Below, piece by piece: positions 10,634-20,882 of a DNA stretch of 64,000 bases. A program made the position numbers and the translations under genes. Positions within the stretch are counted from its first letter, which is position 1. Every line of letters begins with the position of its first letter. The stretch is from Bacteroidales bacterium (GTDB lineage: Bacteria > Bacteroidota > Bacteroidia > Bacteroidales > F082). The notes below the pieces were generated by a model that was not told the DNA's origin, did not search any database, and saw only the letters and a list, made by a program, of their open reading frames with translations. Location: NCBI GenBank assembly GCA_018400955.1, contig JAGYLH010000005.1, positions 1-64,000 of the forward strand, in the 5' to 3' direction.

Positions 10634-11629
10634 TTATCTTTCCAAAGCTGAAGCAGGGATTATACTCTTTTTGGAATGGGTTACCGCGTGGTATGCCTGC
10701 TGATAGCCTGTATAAGAGTGTGCATTGCCCATTGCCCTCAGGATTTTTATCCGCTGGTCGAGGGGCGGGTGGGTGCTGGAGAGGTTTTTCAGGCGTTGCC
10801 CTTTGGGTTTTAATGGGTTCGCAATATACATGGGCGCCATGGATTTATCGGCCACTTTAAGGTCCTGGGTGGAAGAACCAATTTTCTCCAATGCCGAAGC
10901 CAGTCCCTCAGGATACCTTGTGAGTCTTGCAGCAGAAGCATCAGCAAGGTATTCGCGTTTGCGCGAAACTGCAAAGTACAAGAGTTGAATGGCAATAGGG
11001 GCCAAAATGGCGAAAATAACCGCTGCAATCATGATCACGGCGTTGCCTTTGCCCTTGGAGTTGCCTCCACCTCTTCCCCTGCCTGAAAACATCATACTGC
11101 GCAGAAAAATCTGCGAAACGATGGCAACCGTACCAACCATTACCGTTGCAAGGGTCATATAGCGGATGTCGCGGTTAAGGATATGCGCCATTTCATGAGC
11201 TACCACACCCTGCAATTCGTCGCGTTTCATGATTCTCAGCAATCCGGTGGTGACAGCTACCACGCTTTTCTTCGGGTTTACGCCGGCAGCAAATGCATTG
11301 GGGGCATCGTCCTCAATCACATAAACTTTTGGCATTACCGGCAAACCGGCTGCAATACGCATTTCTTCAACAATATTATACAATTGTGGGTAGTCATCAG
11401 GGCCTATTTCATGGGCGTTGCTCATGCGCAGCATGATGGATTTGCCCTGCGAAAAGGTAACAAGCAACATAATGAGGTAAACAATGGTGGCGATAATAAT
11501 GCCCACAAAGCCACCACTTTCCACATCCACTGACGAGCCGATAACAAAGCCCAGAACCACAAGCACCACGCTCATCATTATAAGGAGCATCGAGGACTTG
11601 AACCTGTTTTTTTTGATTACTTCCCACAT
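10634..11629 (-). CDS. M48 family metallopeptidase (HtpX-like)
   Basis: VVAHEMAHILNRDIR zinc motif (HExxH), ...SRKREYLADASAARLT. Confidence 0.92.
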   Translation of the reverse strand: MWEVIKKNRFKSSMLLIMMSVVLVVLGFVIGSSVDVESGGFVGIIIATIVYLIMLLVTFSQGKSIMLRMSNAHEIGPDDYPQLYNIVEEMRIAAGLPVMPKVYVIEDDAPNAFAAGVNPKKSVVAVTTGLLRIMKRDELQGVVAHEMAHILNRDIRYMTLATVMVGTVAIVSQIFLRSMMFSGRGRGGGNSKGKGNAVIMIAAVIFAILAPIAIQLLYFAVSRKREYLADASAARLTRYPEGLASALEKIGSSTQDLKVADKSMAPMYIANPLKPKGQRLKNLSSTHPPLDQRIKILRAMGNAHSYTGYQQAYHAVTHSKKSIIPASALER

Positions 11630-11670
11630 ATAAGCAGAAGTTTAAGCATTATCAATAAATGAATTATGCA

Positions 11671-12231
11671 TTAAAAGCTCACTTTCGGGGCCTGACGCTC
11701 CTGCGGGGCTTCCACCTCAAAGAACACTTCCTTGCTGAAACTAAACATACCGGCAATAATGTTCGAAGGGAACATTTCAATTTTGTTGTTCAGGAAAAGT
11801 ACCTGGTCGTTGTAGTTCTGGCGTGCAAACGAAATTTTATTTTCAGATGAAGTAAGTTCTTCCTGCAATGCAAGGAAGTTTTGGTTGGCTTTAAGGTCGG
11901 GATAGTTTTCAACGGCAATTTTAAACTGTCCCAAGGCAGATGATAACATGCCTTCGGCCATGGATTTTTCGGCGACACCGCTGGCTTCCATAGCCTGGGC
12001 GCGCATGCGTGTAACATTTTCAAGGGTTTCGCGCTCGTGTTTCATATAGCCCTTCACTGTTTCGATCAGGTTAGGGATCAGGTCGTAGCGGCGTTTGAGC
12101 TGTACATCAATCTGCGACCATGCGTTTTTTACTTGGTTGCGCATTTTCACCAGGCTGTTGTACATGCCAATAATAATGATTACCAAAACGGCAACAACGG
12201 CAAGAATAATAATGGCTGTCATAGGTTTCAA
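11671..12231 (-). CDS. lemA: LemA family protein
   Basis: YNSLVKMRNQVKNAWSQIDVQLKRRYDLIPNLIETVKGYMKHERETLENVTRMRA. Confidence 0.95.
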   Translation of the reverse strand: MKPMTAIIILAVVAVLVIIIIGMYNSLVKMRNQVKNAWSQIDVQLKRRYDLIPNLIETVKGYMKHERETLENVTRMRAQAMEASGVAEKSMAEGMLSSALGQFKIAVENYPDLKANQNFLALQEELTSSENKISFARQNYNDQVLFLNNKIEMFPSNIIAGMFSFSKEVFFEVEAPQERQAPKVSF

Positions 12232-12374
12232 ATTTTTTACAAATGTAGCTTATTTTAAGTTGTGATGTAGTGTGTTTGAGGCAACCTATTTTGTGATGCA
12301 GTGATGCAGTAGCCTGTTAGCCCGTGCTTTTTACGATTGCCCCTGCATGCCTATTTAGTCAGGTTTACCTTGCT

Positions 12375-12791
12375 GCAAGAAGTCAGGGGTTTCGCAAACA
12401 ACCTCAACCCTGTATTTGGACGAGGGGGAGGTGCTTCATCTTAAATCATTGTCCGTTTTAGTAAAAAATCAAACGAATATAATACATATTTTCGACAACA
12501 AATACCTTGATAATCATGCAAAAAGTAGCGAAATGCTTTATGCGTGCCCCCAGGCTTGAAATTGATCAAGATGAAGTCAGGCATTGAATCAGGGCGGGTG
12601 TTTGTTATATAGTGGGATTGCTTACTTTTGTGGTAGAATCAGCTGATTGATTGTTTTGATTGGCTGATGATTCCATAAATTTAAGTAGTTTTTTTATGAG
12701 TGAAAACGTATTGATTGAAATACGCAACCTGCGCATTGAGGATTATATCAGCCTTAAAAATTCTATGATTGAGGCCTATCCTGACCTGGAA
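12375..12791 (+). repeat. Right copy of duplicated pspC-3'/GNAT-5' junction (pspC part is a remnant)
   Basis: 12381-12560 AGTCAGGGGTTTCGCAAACAACCTCAACCCTGTATTTGGACGAGGGGGAGGTGCTTCAT... matches 9983-10161; continues into intact GNAT gene. Confidence 0.85.
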
Positions 12792-14228
12792 GATTCGCAC
12801 TGGACGCATCCTGAAATTGAGAAACTGCTGCAAATTTTTCCTGAAGGGCAGATTGGTGTTTTCGTAAACGGTAAGGTTGCCGGAAGCGCTTTGTCGTTGA
12901 TTGTGGATTATAGCAAGTTTGGCGATGACCACAATTATATGCAAATTACGGGCAATCAAACTTTCTCAACGCACAATGCGGAAGGTGATGTGCTATACGG
13001 AATTGATATCTTCGTTCATCCTGAGTATCGAAACCTCAGGCTTGGCCGGCGCATGTATGATGCACGCAAGGACTTGTGCGAACGCCTTAACCTAAGGGCT
13101 GTCATAGCGGGAGGTCGCATTCCCAACTACACCAATTATGCTGATGATCTCAGCCCTAAAGACTACATCAATAAGGTAAAGCTGCGGCAGATATACGACC
13201 CCACCTTATCCTTTCAGCTTGCCAATGATTTCCATGTAAAAAAAGTGCTCCGCAACTATATGCCCGGTGATAAATCCTCGCACGAGTTTGCAACACTATT
13301 GCAGTGGCATAACATTTATTACCAAAAGCGTCAGCGTTTATTCAGCGAAACCAAGCCTGTGGTTCGGCTTGGGCTAGTGCAATGGCAGATGCGTTCGTTT
13401 GCCAATATTGATGCCTTATTGGAGCAGGTGGAGTTTTTTATTGATGCTGTAAGCGATTACCAATGTAATTTTATCCTCTTTCCGGAGTTTTTCAACGCTC
13501 CCTTGATGGCGGCCTACAATCATTTTTCAGAAGCGGAAGCTATTCGCAAACTGGCTCAGTTTACCGAGCCTTTGCGCAATAAGTTTATCGAATTTGCCAT
13601 CAGCTACAACATCAATATTGTTACCGGAAGCATGCCGCTGCTCGATAAAAAAGGGCTAAAAAATGTGGGTTATTTGTGCCGTCGCGATGGTACGTGGGAA
13701 CAATATGAGAAAATACACATTACACCCAGCGAATCGCAACACTGGGGTATGGTTGGCGGCAACAAATTGAAAGTATTTGATACCGATAGTGGTAAAATCG
13801 GCATTCTTATTTGCTATGATGTGGAATTTCCGGAATTGGCCCGATTGCTTGCCGAACAAGACATGCAGTTGTTGTTTGTGCCTTTTTTGACCAACACACA
13901 AAACGCCTACATCAGGGTGAGGAATTGTGCTATGGCGAGGGCAATTGAAAACGAGTGTTACGTGGCAATTGCAGGTTGCGTTGGCAATTTACCCAAAGTG
14001 AACAATATGGATATTCAATATGCCCAGTCGGCTGTGTTTACACCTTCCGATTTTGCTTTCCCCACCAATGGAATAAAATCGGAAGCAACGCCAAATACTG
14101 AGATGACCTTGATTGTGGATGTTGACCTCGACCTGCTAAAGGAATTGCATAGTTTTGGCGCTGTTCGCAACTTGAAAGAACGCAGGCTCGACATTTATAA
14201 GGTGCTCAACCTGACTTCGGAAAAATAA
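12696..14228 (+). CDS. Bifunctional GNAT N-acetyltransferase/carbon-nitrogen hydrolase (nitrilase family)
   Basis: N-terminal GNAT (DIFVHPEYRNLRLGRRMYDARKDLCERLNLRAVIAGGR) plus nitrilase (FILFPEFF, EKIHITPSE, GILICYDVEFPELARLL). Confidence 0.9.
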   Translation: MSENVLIEIRNLRIEDYISLKNSMIEAYPDLEDSHWTHPEIEKLLQIFPEGQIGVFVNGKVAGSALSLIVDYSKFGDDHNYMQITGNQTFSTHNAEGDVLYGIDIFVHPEYRNLRLGRRMYDARKDLCERLNLRAVIAGGRIPNYTNYADDLSPKDYINKVKLRQIYDPTLSFQLANDFHVKKVLRNYMPGDKSSHEFATLLQWHNIYYQKRQRLFSETKPVVRLGLVQWQMRSFANIDALLEQVEFFIDAVSDYQCNFILFPEFFNAPLMAAYNHFSEAEAIRKLAQFTEPLRNKFIEFAISYNINIVTGSMPLLDKKGLKNVGYLCRRDGTWEQYEKIHITPSESQHWGMVGGNKLKVFDTDSGKIGILICYDVEFPELARLLAEQDMQLLFVPFLTNTQNAYIRVRNCAMARAIENECYVAIAGCVGNLPKVNNMDIQYAQSAVFTPSDFAFPTNGIKSEATPNTEMTLIVDVDLDLLKELHSFGAVRNLKERRLDIYKVLNLTSEK

Positions 14229-14257
14229 AAAAACCGGCCTGTGACCAAGCCGGTTCA
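14229..14257 (+). terminator. Rho-independent-type hairpin after GNAT-nitrilase gene
   Basis: AAACCGGCCTGTGACCAAGCCGGTT hairpin just after stop; A-tract 5' also serves opposite strand. Confidence 0.6.
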
Positions 14258-14277
14258 ATGTCTTTTAAAAAGACATA

Positions 14278-14790
14278 TTATTTTGTAAGTTTTGCCTTTA
14301 CTTTGGATGTAAGGTCTTGGGCACCTGATCCGATATGCAACAGCACACCAGTGGCAGCATCAAGTATGTAGGTATAACCTTCTTCAGTACCAACATCTTC
14401 AATAGCTTTCTTTACTTTTTCTATCAGTGGATTGAGCAACTCAATGCGTTTTTCGTTGAATTCCTGATCGGCACTTTGTTGAAAATCCTGAATACGCATC
14501 TGCAGGTCAGTTATTTCCTTTTCGCGGGCTTGGCGGATAAGATTCGACATGGTGGCCACATTGCCTTGGTATTCTTCTACTTTTTTCTGATACTCATTGG
14601 CCATAGTCCTAAGTTCTGTTTCGAGCTGTTGCTCAAAGTTTGTTAACTCTTGCTCAACTTGCACGCGCTCGGGCATATCGTTCATGATTTCATTTGAATC
14701 AACATGACCTACTTTTAAGGTTTGTGTATGGGCACCCAAGCCGATAGCGAGCAGGGCAATAAGAAAAAAAGCTCTTGTTAATGTTTTCAT
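14278..14790 (-). CDS. OmpH/Skp family periplasmic chaperone
   Basis: LKVGHVDSNEIMNDMPERVQVEQELTNFEQQLETELRTMANEYQKKVEEYQ. Confidence 0.9.
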   Translation of the reverse strand: MKTLTRAFFLIALLAIGLGAHTQTLKVGHVDSNEIMNDMPERVQVEQELTNFEQQLETELRTMANEYQKKVEEYQGNVATMSNLIRQAREKEITDLQMRIQDFQQSADQEFNEKRIELLNPLIEKVKKAIEDVGTEEGYTYILDAATGVLLHIGSGAQDLTSKVKAKLTK

Positions 14791-14831
14791 TTTCCGGATT
14801 ATAGATTTAAATATTTTATTGATTTGAGGCG

Positions 14832-14839
14832 CAAATGTA
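14832..14839 (-). promoter_or_regulatory. Bacteroidota -7 element TACATTTG upstream of ompH-like gene
   Basis: CAAATGTA on + strand between the two ompH genes. Confidence 0.4.
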
Positions 14840-14896
14840 GGAATTTTTTTTGATTGGATCTAAAAAATTCAACATTGCCCCGATGATTAACAACTA

Positions 14897-15466
14897 TTAA
14901 CGTCGTGAGCGGTCTTCGCGGCGAACGGTTTGCATTACGCTGCCAATTTCGTCCAATACGTCATCACTGATATCGTTGCGCGGGCTGGCATAAAGCATGG
15001 TCGCACCGCTTGCTTTGTCGAAGATAAAAGCATAGTTGCGCGTCTCTGCAATTTCCTGTATGGCATTGAATATTTTTTCCTGAATGGGCTGCACCAATTC
15101 CTGCCTTTTATTGAATAAATCACCCTCAGGGCCAAAATATTTTAACTGCAACGCTTTTGCGGCGCGTTCCTTCTCCAGTATTTCATTTTCTTTCTTCCTT
15201 TTCAGGTCATCTGGTAGCAAAACGGATTGGGTTTGGTAATCGCGGTACATGTCTTCAACAAGGGAAAATGCATCTGCAATTTCTTTCTCCCATTGCTTGC
15301 TAAAGGTATTTAATTCCTCCTGGGCATCATTATACTCTGGGATATTGTTTAGAATGTATTCGGTATCGACATACGCGAAGCGTTGATTCTGGGCATATAA
15401 ACTTGTTGCTGTAACAACAAATACGCTTATTATCAGAGGGATAAAAAACAATTTAAAAGTTTTCAT
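14897..15466 (-). CDS. OmpH/Skp family periplasmic chaperone
   Basis: QRFAYVDTEYILNNIPEYNDAQEELNTFSKQWEKEIADAF; tandem paralogue downstream of bamA. Confidence 0.9.
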   Translation of the reverse strand: MKTFKLFFIPLIISVFVVTATSLYAQNQRFAYVDTEYILNNIPEYNDAQEELNTFSKQWEKEIADAFSLVEDMYRDYQTQSVLLPDDLKRKKENEILEKERAAKALQLKYFGPEGDLFNKRQELVQPIQEKIFNAIQEIAETRNYAFIFDKASGATMLYASPRNDISDDVLDEIGSVMQTVRREDRSRR

Positions 15467-15569
15467 AATTCAGTCTCCTTTTTTATTTTTTTATTTAGTT
15501 GGTTTATACCAAAAAACCTGCCAAAGTTTTTTCACACTGTATAAACAAGTTTCATTTGCAAGCCATGTT

Positions 15570-18239
15570 TTAATCAATCGATTGGTTGATTGAGAAGTGA
15601 AACTGGCTGCCATTGGCACCCGGTATGCCCTGAATTTCGTCAAAGCCATAACCCCAATCAAGGCCAAGCAATCCAAACATAGGCAGGAATACGCGCACCC
15701 CAAAACCAGCTGAACGTTTCACATCGAAGGGATTGAACGAGCCAAATCCAAGCCAGGAGTTACCGGCTTCAACAAAGGTAAGGGCATATATAGTAGCACT
15801 GGGATTGAGCGAAAGCGGGTAGCGCAACTCCAAAGTATATTTGGTAAATACATTGCCACCAATATTTTTGTCCTGATAATACAGTGGTGTAACGGTTTCG
15901 TTTCCATAGCCCCTCATGCCGATAATTTCCCGTCCATCAAGGTTGTTATAACCCGAGAGCCCATCACCGCCCAGATAGAAGCGTTGAAAAGGTGTTATAC
16001 CTATATCGTCGTTATAATTACCCAGGAACCCAAACCTTATCCTGGTGGCAAGCACCAGCTTTTCAACAGGCTCGATATACCAGGAAGTATTGATTTTCCA
16101 CTTATGGAACTCAACCCATTTAAACCGGTCGTTTTCTTCAAGTTGGGTATAATCCTTGTTGTTAAATGCCGAATAGGGCGGAGTTACCTCCAGCGAAATG
16201 GAGAAATCAGAACCCGAACGGGGATAAATTGGCTGACTTATTGAGCTTCGGCCAAAAACGATGTTATAACTGAAAACGTTGAAAGAACCTGTTCCCGTTC
16301 CCACTTTAAATATCTGTGCATAGTTATTCAGGTCATAGCGTTGCAGGTTAATGGCCTGGTATAGTGTGAAAAAGTCATCGGGCCATTGAAGCCTTTTGCC
16401 TAATCCTATTGTTAAGCCATTGATTTTGAATGTTGCACGATTGGTATCTGATTTGGGAAGTGCATTTGAAAATGTTGAATGGAAATAGGACAAGGTAAGC
16501 GATGTTGGTTTGCGGCCTCCAAGCCAGGGCTCTGTAAATGAAGCACTATAGCTCATATACCCACTTCCGTAAGTTTGAAAACGAAGTGCAAGTTTTTGTC
16601 CGTCTCCTGATGGAATTGGGCGCCAGGCTTCTTTCTTTAAAACATTCCGCATGGAGAAATTATTGAATGACAATCCCAATGTGCCCAATATACGTCCATA
16701 ACCCCATCCACCTGAAAGCTCTATCTGGTCAGCTGATGTTTCTTCAACCGTATATTCAATGTCAACCGTTGATTCGGACGGGTTCGGAATGGGGTTTGGT
16801 ACAATAGACTCAGGATTAAAATACCTTAGGTTGGCCAATTCGCGGACCGTACGGATAATATCGGAACGGCTGAACAATTGGCCAGGCCTTGTGCGCAATT
16901 CGCGAATAACCACATGGTCGTTGGTTTTGGTGTTGCCCTTGATCGAAACATTGCTAATGCGTGCCGGACTGCCTTCCCTTATTCTGATCTCCAAATCGAT
17001 ACTGTCATTTTCCACCAATACTTCTACAGGATCTGCACTAAAAAAAAGATAGCCGAAATCCATATACTGCGAAGTAACATCCATACCGTTCGGGTTGTAA
17101 TTCAGATTGGTTTCGAGTAGTTCGCGGTTGTAAACATCGCCTTTTTGAATGCCTAATATGGCTGAAAGTGCCTCGGATGGGTAAATGGTGTTTCCTACCC
17201 ATTTAATATCCCTGTAATAATATTGGTTGCCTTCGTACACTTCGAGATCGATATGCAGGTATTCGCCATCAAAATAAGCAGAATCGTTTACGACCTTTGC
17301 GTCTCGGTAACCCTTTGAATTGTATTTATTTACAATTAATACCTTATCTTCATCATAATTATTTTCGATATACTTGGATGATTTTAGGATGCGGACGCGG
17401 TAATTGTCGGTAAAATACGCTTCAATGCCCTGAAGAGCGCGTAATGGCTTAAGTCTTAATAAATCAGTGGCTGTATTCACCACCAATGGGCCAAGCGGAT
17501 CGAGGGGGTTGAATGCTCCCATTTCTTTGGTTTCGCGCATGGCTGACCGCACTTGTTCGTCAGTAAAACTTTCGTTTCCACTTATATTGATGCTTCCAAT
17601 CCTCACTTTTGTATTTTTATCAACATCGATTATCAAGGAGATGTAATTCTCTCGGTCTTCATCTTTTTCTTGTTTTATTTCGACTTGTGTATTCAGGAAG
17701 CCTTTTTCGGAAAAATGATCCTTGATAATATTTGATATACGCATAAACAGGTGATCAGTAGCTACATCACCCCTGGTCAGGTTTATTTTAGCGCGAATAT
17801 CATCGGCTTCGGATTTGCGAATTCCTTCAAATGAAAACCGTGAAACGCGTGGTCTTTCTCTCAAATCAATATTCAGAAACACCTTGCCGCCCTGAATGCT
17901 TGTGGCTGTAATGTTCACATTTTCAAACAAACCCTGATCCCATAGTTTGCGAATGGCTTCTGTAATTTTATCACCAGGCACTTTAACAGTTTGGCCTACA
18001 GATAAGCCCGAAAGCATAATAAGCACTTGTGGATCGAGGTATTGGATGCCTGAAACAGTAATGCCTCCAATTTCATAATCCTTCGGACTGCTATAGTCTA
18101 TGCTTGAAACATCTGAGCCAATCTGAATTTGTGCTAGTGCATTTTTCGGCTGGATGGTAACAACAACCAGGCATGCAATTAACAAAAGATGAATGGTGTG
18201 TTTAATATTTAATCTTCTCCTCATGGCTTTCCGGTTCAC
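15570..18239 (-). CDS. bamA: Outer membrane protein assembly factor BamA
   Basis: 889 aa, several POTRA repeats, Omp85 barrel; synteny uppS-bamA-ompH-ompH. Confidence 0.95.
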   Translation of the reverse strand: MNRKAMRRRLNIKHTIHLLLIACLVVVTIQPKNALAQIQIGSDVSSIDYSSPKDYEIGGITVSGIQYLDPQVLIMLSGLSVGQTVKVPGDKITEAIRKLWDQGLFENVNITATSIQGGKVFLNIDLRERPRVSRFSFEGIRKSEADDIRAKINLTRGDVATDHLFMRISNIIKDHFSEKGFLNTQVEIKQEKDEDRENYISLIIDVDKNTKVRIGSINISGNESFTDEQVRSAMRETKEMGAFNPLDPLGPLVVNTATDLLRLKPLRALQGIEAYFTDNYRVRILKSSKYIENNYDEDKVLIVNKYNSKGYRDAKVVNDSAYFDGEYLHIDLEVYEGNQYYYRDIKWVGNTIYPSEALSAILGIQKGDVYNRELLETNLNYNPNGMDVTSQYMDFGYLFFSADPVEVLVENDSIDLEIRIREGSPARISNVSIKGNTKTNDHVVIRELRTRPGQLFSRSDIIRTVRELANLRYFNPESIVPNPIPNPSESTVDIEYTVEETSADQIELSGGWGYGRILGTLGLSFNNFSMRNVLKKEAWRPIPSGDGQKLALRFQTYGSGYMSYSASFTEPWLGGRKPTSLTLSYFHSTFSNALPKSDTNRATFKINGLTIGLGKRLQWPDDFFTLYQAINLQRYDLNNYAQIFKVGTGTGSFNVFSYNIVFGRSSISQPIYPRSGSDFSISLEVTPPYSAFNNKDYTQLEENDRFKWVEFHKWKINTSWYIEPVEKLVLATRIRFGFLGNYNDDIGITPFQRFYLGGDGLSGYNNLDGREIIGMRGYGNETVTPLYYQDKNIGGNVFTKYTLELRYPLSLNPSATIYALTFVEAGNSWLGFGSFNPFDVKRSAGFGVRVFLPMFGLLGLDWGYGFDEIQGIPGANGSQFHFSINQSID

Positions 18240-18982
18240 TTCTTGTTTAATTGTTCGCTTATTTTGCCGAACCTGCGTTCACGGCATTGAAAATTGAGTA
18301 TGGCTTCATAAAGGTCTTCTTTCCTGAAATCAGGCCAAAATTTAGGTGTAAAATACAGTTCGGCATAGGCAATTTGCCAAAGCATAAAATTGCTGATCCT
18401 GTACTCCCCGCTTGTTCGTATAAGTAATTCGGGGTCGGGCATATTGTATGTTGTTAATAGCTTTTCAATACACTCCTGATCCACCTCTTCAGGTTTACAT
18501 TGTCCATTGGCAATTTCAACGGCCAGTTTTCGTGCGGCCTCAATAATTTCCCAACGGCTTGAATAGCTGAGTGCCAGGGTAAGCGTCATGCGGTCGTTGC
18601 CACTTGTTTCTTCAATGGCTTTGAGCAAGCGGTCGCGGTTTCGCTTTGGTAAGCTTTGCAGGTCGCCAATGGCATTCAGGCGGATATTGTTCTTGTTAAG
18701 GGTGACTATTTCATCATTAATGGTTTGCAACAACAAACTCATCAAAGCATTCACCTCAATTTTGGGCCTGTTCCAGTTTTCGGTTGAAAAAGCATAGAGC
18801 GTTAGGTATGAAATGCCTAATTCGGCAGCACTTTCAGCAGCTTCACGCACGGATTGCACTCCACTTTGGTGCCCAAAAATCCTGTGTTTTCCTTGCTTTT
18901 TGGCCCAGCGTCCATTGCCGTCCATAATGATGGCAACGTGTTGGGGCAAGCGTTCAATATCTATTTTTTCTTTTAAACTCAT
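18236..18982 (-). CDS. uppS: Isoprenyl transferase (undecaprenyl diphosphate synthase)
   Basis: LPQHVAIIMDGNGRWAKKQGKHRIFGHQSG; LLIRTSGEYRISNFMLWQIAYAELYFT. Confidence 0.95.
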   Translation of the reverse strand: MSLKEKIDIERLPQHVAIIMDGNGRWAKKQGKHRIFGHQSGVQSVREAAESAAELGISYLTLYAFSTENWNRPKIEVNALMSLLLQTINDEIVTLNKNNIRLNAIGDLQSLPKRNRDRLLKAIEETSGNDRMTLTLALSYSSRWEIIEAARKLAVEIANGQCKPEEVDQECIEKLLTTYNMPDPELLIRTSGEYRISNFMLWQIAYAELYFTPKFWPDFRKEDLYEAILNFQCRERRFGKISEQLNKK

Positions 18983-19001
18983 TGCGTTTTCAGCTCTTGC
19001 T

Positions 19002-19820
19002 TTACCAGTTTTGAACTCCGTCCAGGTCAAGGCAGTTTGCCTTTTTTATCAGGTTAAATTTGTATGTAAGCGAAATGCCTGCAAAACTAAACCAATCATT
19101 TGTATTCCTGTCACCTCGTTGCATGCCAGGTGAAAAATTACCTGTTGGATCCGTATAATTTGGATTTGGTACAGGCGAAACATTCTGGTTTTCAGGGTAA
19201 ACAGTGCTTATATCATCGATATAATCAGTAAATGTTTTGTGCATGCGCCATTCAAGAGTCATTCCCAATCGCTTTGTCAGGCTGTACTTGATACCCAAAC
19301 CAAATGGAATAGAAAATCCAAATTGGGAATAAGGCTCAGGCCCGACGCGCTCGTCATTGCTGTCAAATGCAAATTGCCCTTCAGTGCCTTCCGGTCGCAA
19401 CAAAACGCCGTCCAAATTGCGTGGTGTAAAGTGAAACAGCGAAATGCCACCAAAAATATAGGGGGACACATAATTTTTTTTGCTTCCTGTGAAGTAGTCA
19501 AAAAAATTGAATTCGGCCATTAAGGAACCGTCATAAATTCTTGATGAAAAGTTCAATGCCCTGTCTTCGTTATGCATTACAACCAGGTCATCGCCAATAA
19601 GGTCGCTTGTAGTAAATGCGAAACTGAATGCCCATCGCGTGCTAATGTTATAGCGGGCAACAGCACCATAGGCAGGTTCTATTTGTTTGAATTGTTGGCT
19701 GGGGTTGATATCGCCAAGATAGTACGAAACACCACCAAACAAACCGGCTTCCAGGGTGTTTTGCGCATACAAGCCCAATGAGGTAACTGTTAAAAATAAA
19801 ATAAAGATTCCTTTTCTCAT
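19002..19820 (-). CDS. DUF6089/PorG-like outer-membrane protein
   Basis: MRKGIFILFLTVTSLGLYAQNTLEAGLFGGVSYYLGDINPSQQFKQIEPAYGAVARYN; position between nadK and uppS typical of Bacteroidota. Confidence 0.8.
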   Translation of the reverse strand: MRKGIFILFLTVTSLGLYAQNTLEAGLFGGVSYYLGDINPSQQFKQIEPAYGAVARYNISTRWAFSFAFTTSDLIGDDLVVMHNEDRALNFSSRIYDGSLMAEFNFFDYFTGSKKNYVSPYIFGGISLFHFTPRNLDGVLLRPEGTEGQFAFDSNDERVGPEPYSQFGFSIPFGLGIKYSLTKRLGMTLEWRMHKTFTDYIDDISTVYPENQNVSPVPNPNYTDPTGNFSPGMQRGDRNTNDWFSFAGISLTYKFNLIKKANCLDLDGVQNW

Positions 19821-19930
19821 GTATTGCAGCGCGCCTTTCAGGTCTTTGGTTTTGTTTATTTGGCTTTCACCAGTCGGGTTGATTTCAGGGCACAAAATTA
19901 TCATTTTTTTTCGATGGTTTTGCCGTCATG

Positions 19931-20809
19931 TTAATTTCTGATATCCAAGCCCCAAAGCAGTTTTTCCCGGATGGTGCCAAAGAAATCCTTGCCCTCCATC
20001 TGCACCAAATTCAGGGTGAAATCTTCTTTGCGAATAATCAGATCGATGGTTTGGTCAATCAACACCGACCTGGAATCCATGCTAAGGGTATATTTGGTGT
20101 GCCTCCCTACAACACAAAGCTTGGTCAGGCTTTTGTCGGGTATAACGATAGGTCTAACACTTAAATTGTGTGTAGCAATGGGTGTAATCACGAAGTTTTC
20201 TGAAGTTGGGGTCAGTATAGGCCCCCCAGCGCTCAGGGAATAGGCTGTAGAACCAGTTGGGGTGGCTATTATCAGACCATCAGCCCAGTACGAATTTACA
20301 AACAGATTATCAATATACACTTTAACTACGATAAGCGATGTGGTGTCGTGCCTGAATACAGTAAGTTCGTTGAGTGCATAGTTGAGATCGCCAAAAATAC
20401 CCTCGGGTTGCTCCAAACGCAAAAGGCTTCGTTTCTCAATACTGTATTTGTTTTCGAAAATATTGTTGATGGCCAGCGCAATTTCTTGTTTCGAAACGCT
20501 TGACAAAAATCCCAAACGCCCCATATTGATGCCGACTACCGGAATACCTGAATCACGCACAATTGGCAATGTATCAAGTAAGGTACCATCGCCTCCAATC
20601 GAGAAAATGCAGTCAGTTTTATTAACAATATCATTATGTCCGCCAAACAGTTCTACCCCGGATGGCAGGTCCACATAATGTTTGATGATTTCGTAGTAAG
20701 GTTTGTAAACATTCAGGTTGGCCCCACGAGCAACCAGTCCTTCAATGAGCTGACGCAAAAACGGGGTACGTTCACCCGAAAATGATTTTCCAAATAATGC
20801 TATGTTCAT
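19931..20809 (-). CDS. nadK: NAD kinase
   Basis: CIFSIGGDGTLLDTLPIVRDSGIPVVGINMGRLGFLSS; TPTGSTAYSLSAGGPIL. Confidence 0.95.
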   Translation of the reverse strand: MNIALFGKSFSGERTPFLRQLIEGLVARGANLNVYKPYYEIIKHYVDLPSGVELFGGHNDIVNKTDCIFSIGGDGTLLDTLPIVRDSGIPVVGINMGRLGFLSSVSKQEIALAINNIFENKYSIEKRSLLRLEQPEGIFGDLNYALNELTVFRHDTTSLIVVKVYIDNLFVNSYWADGLIIATPTGSTAYSLSAGGPILTPTSENFVITPIATHNLSVRPIVIPDKSLTKLCVVGRHTKYTLSMDSRSVLIDQTIDLIIRKEDFTLNLVQMEGKDFFGTIREKLLWGLDIRN

Positions 20810-20882
20810 GAATCTGATTGCGTTTGAGGAACAAGATTACAAATTAATGCCATGTGAAACATCATTTTAACAAATTTTAGAG

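Noticed and set aside
10564-10988. + strand ORFs after pspC
   Set aside because: Begin in the duplicated GNAT fragment and run antisense into htpX.
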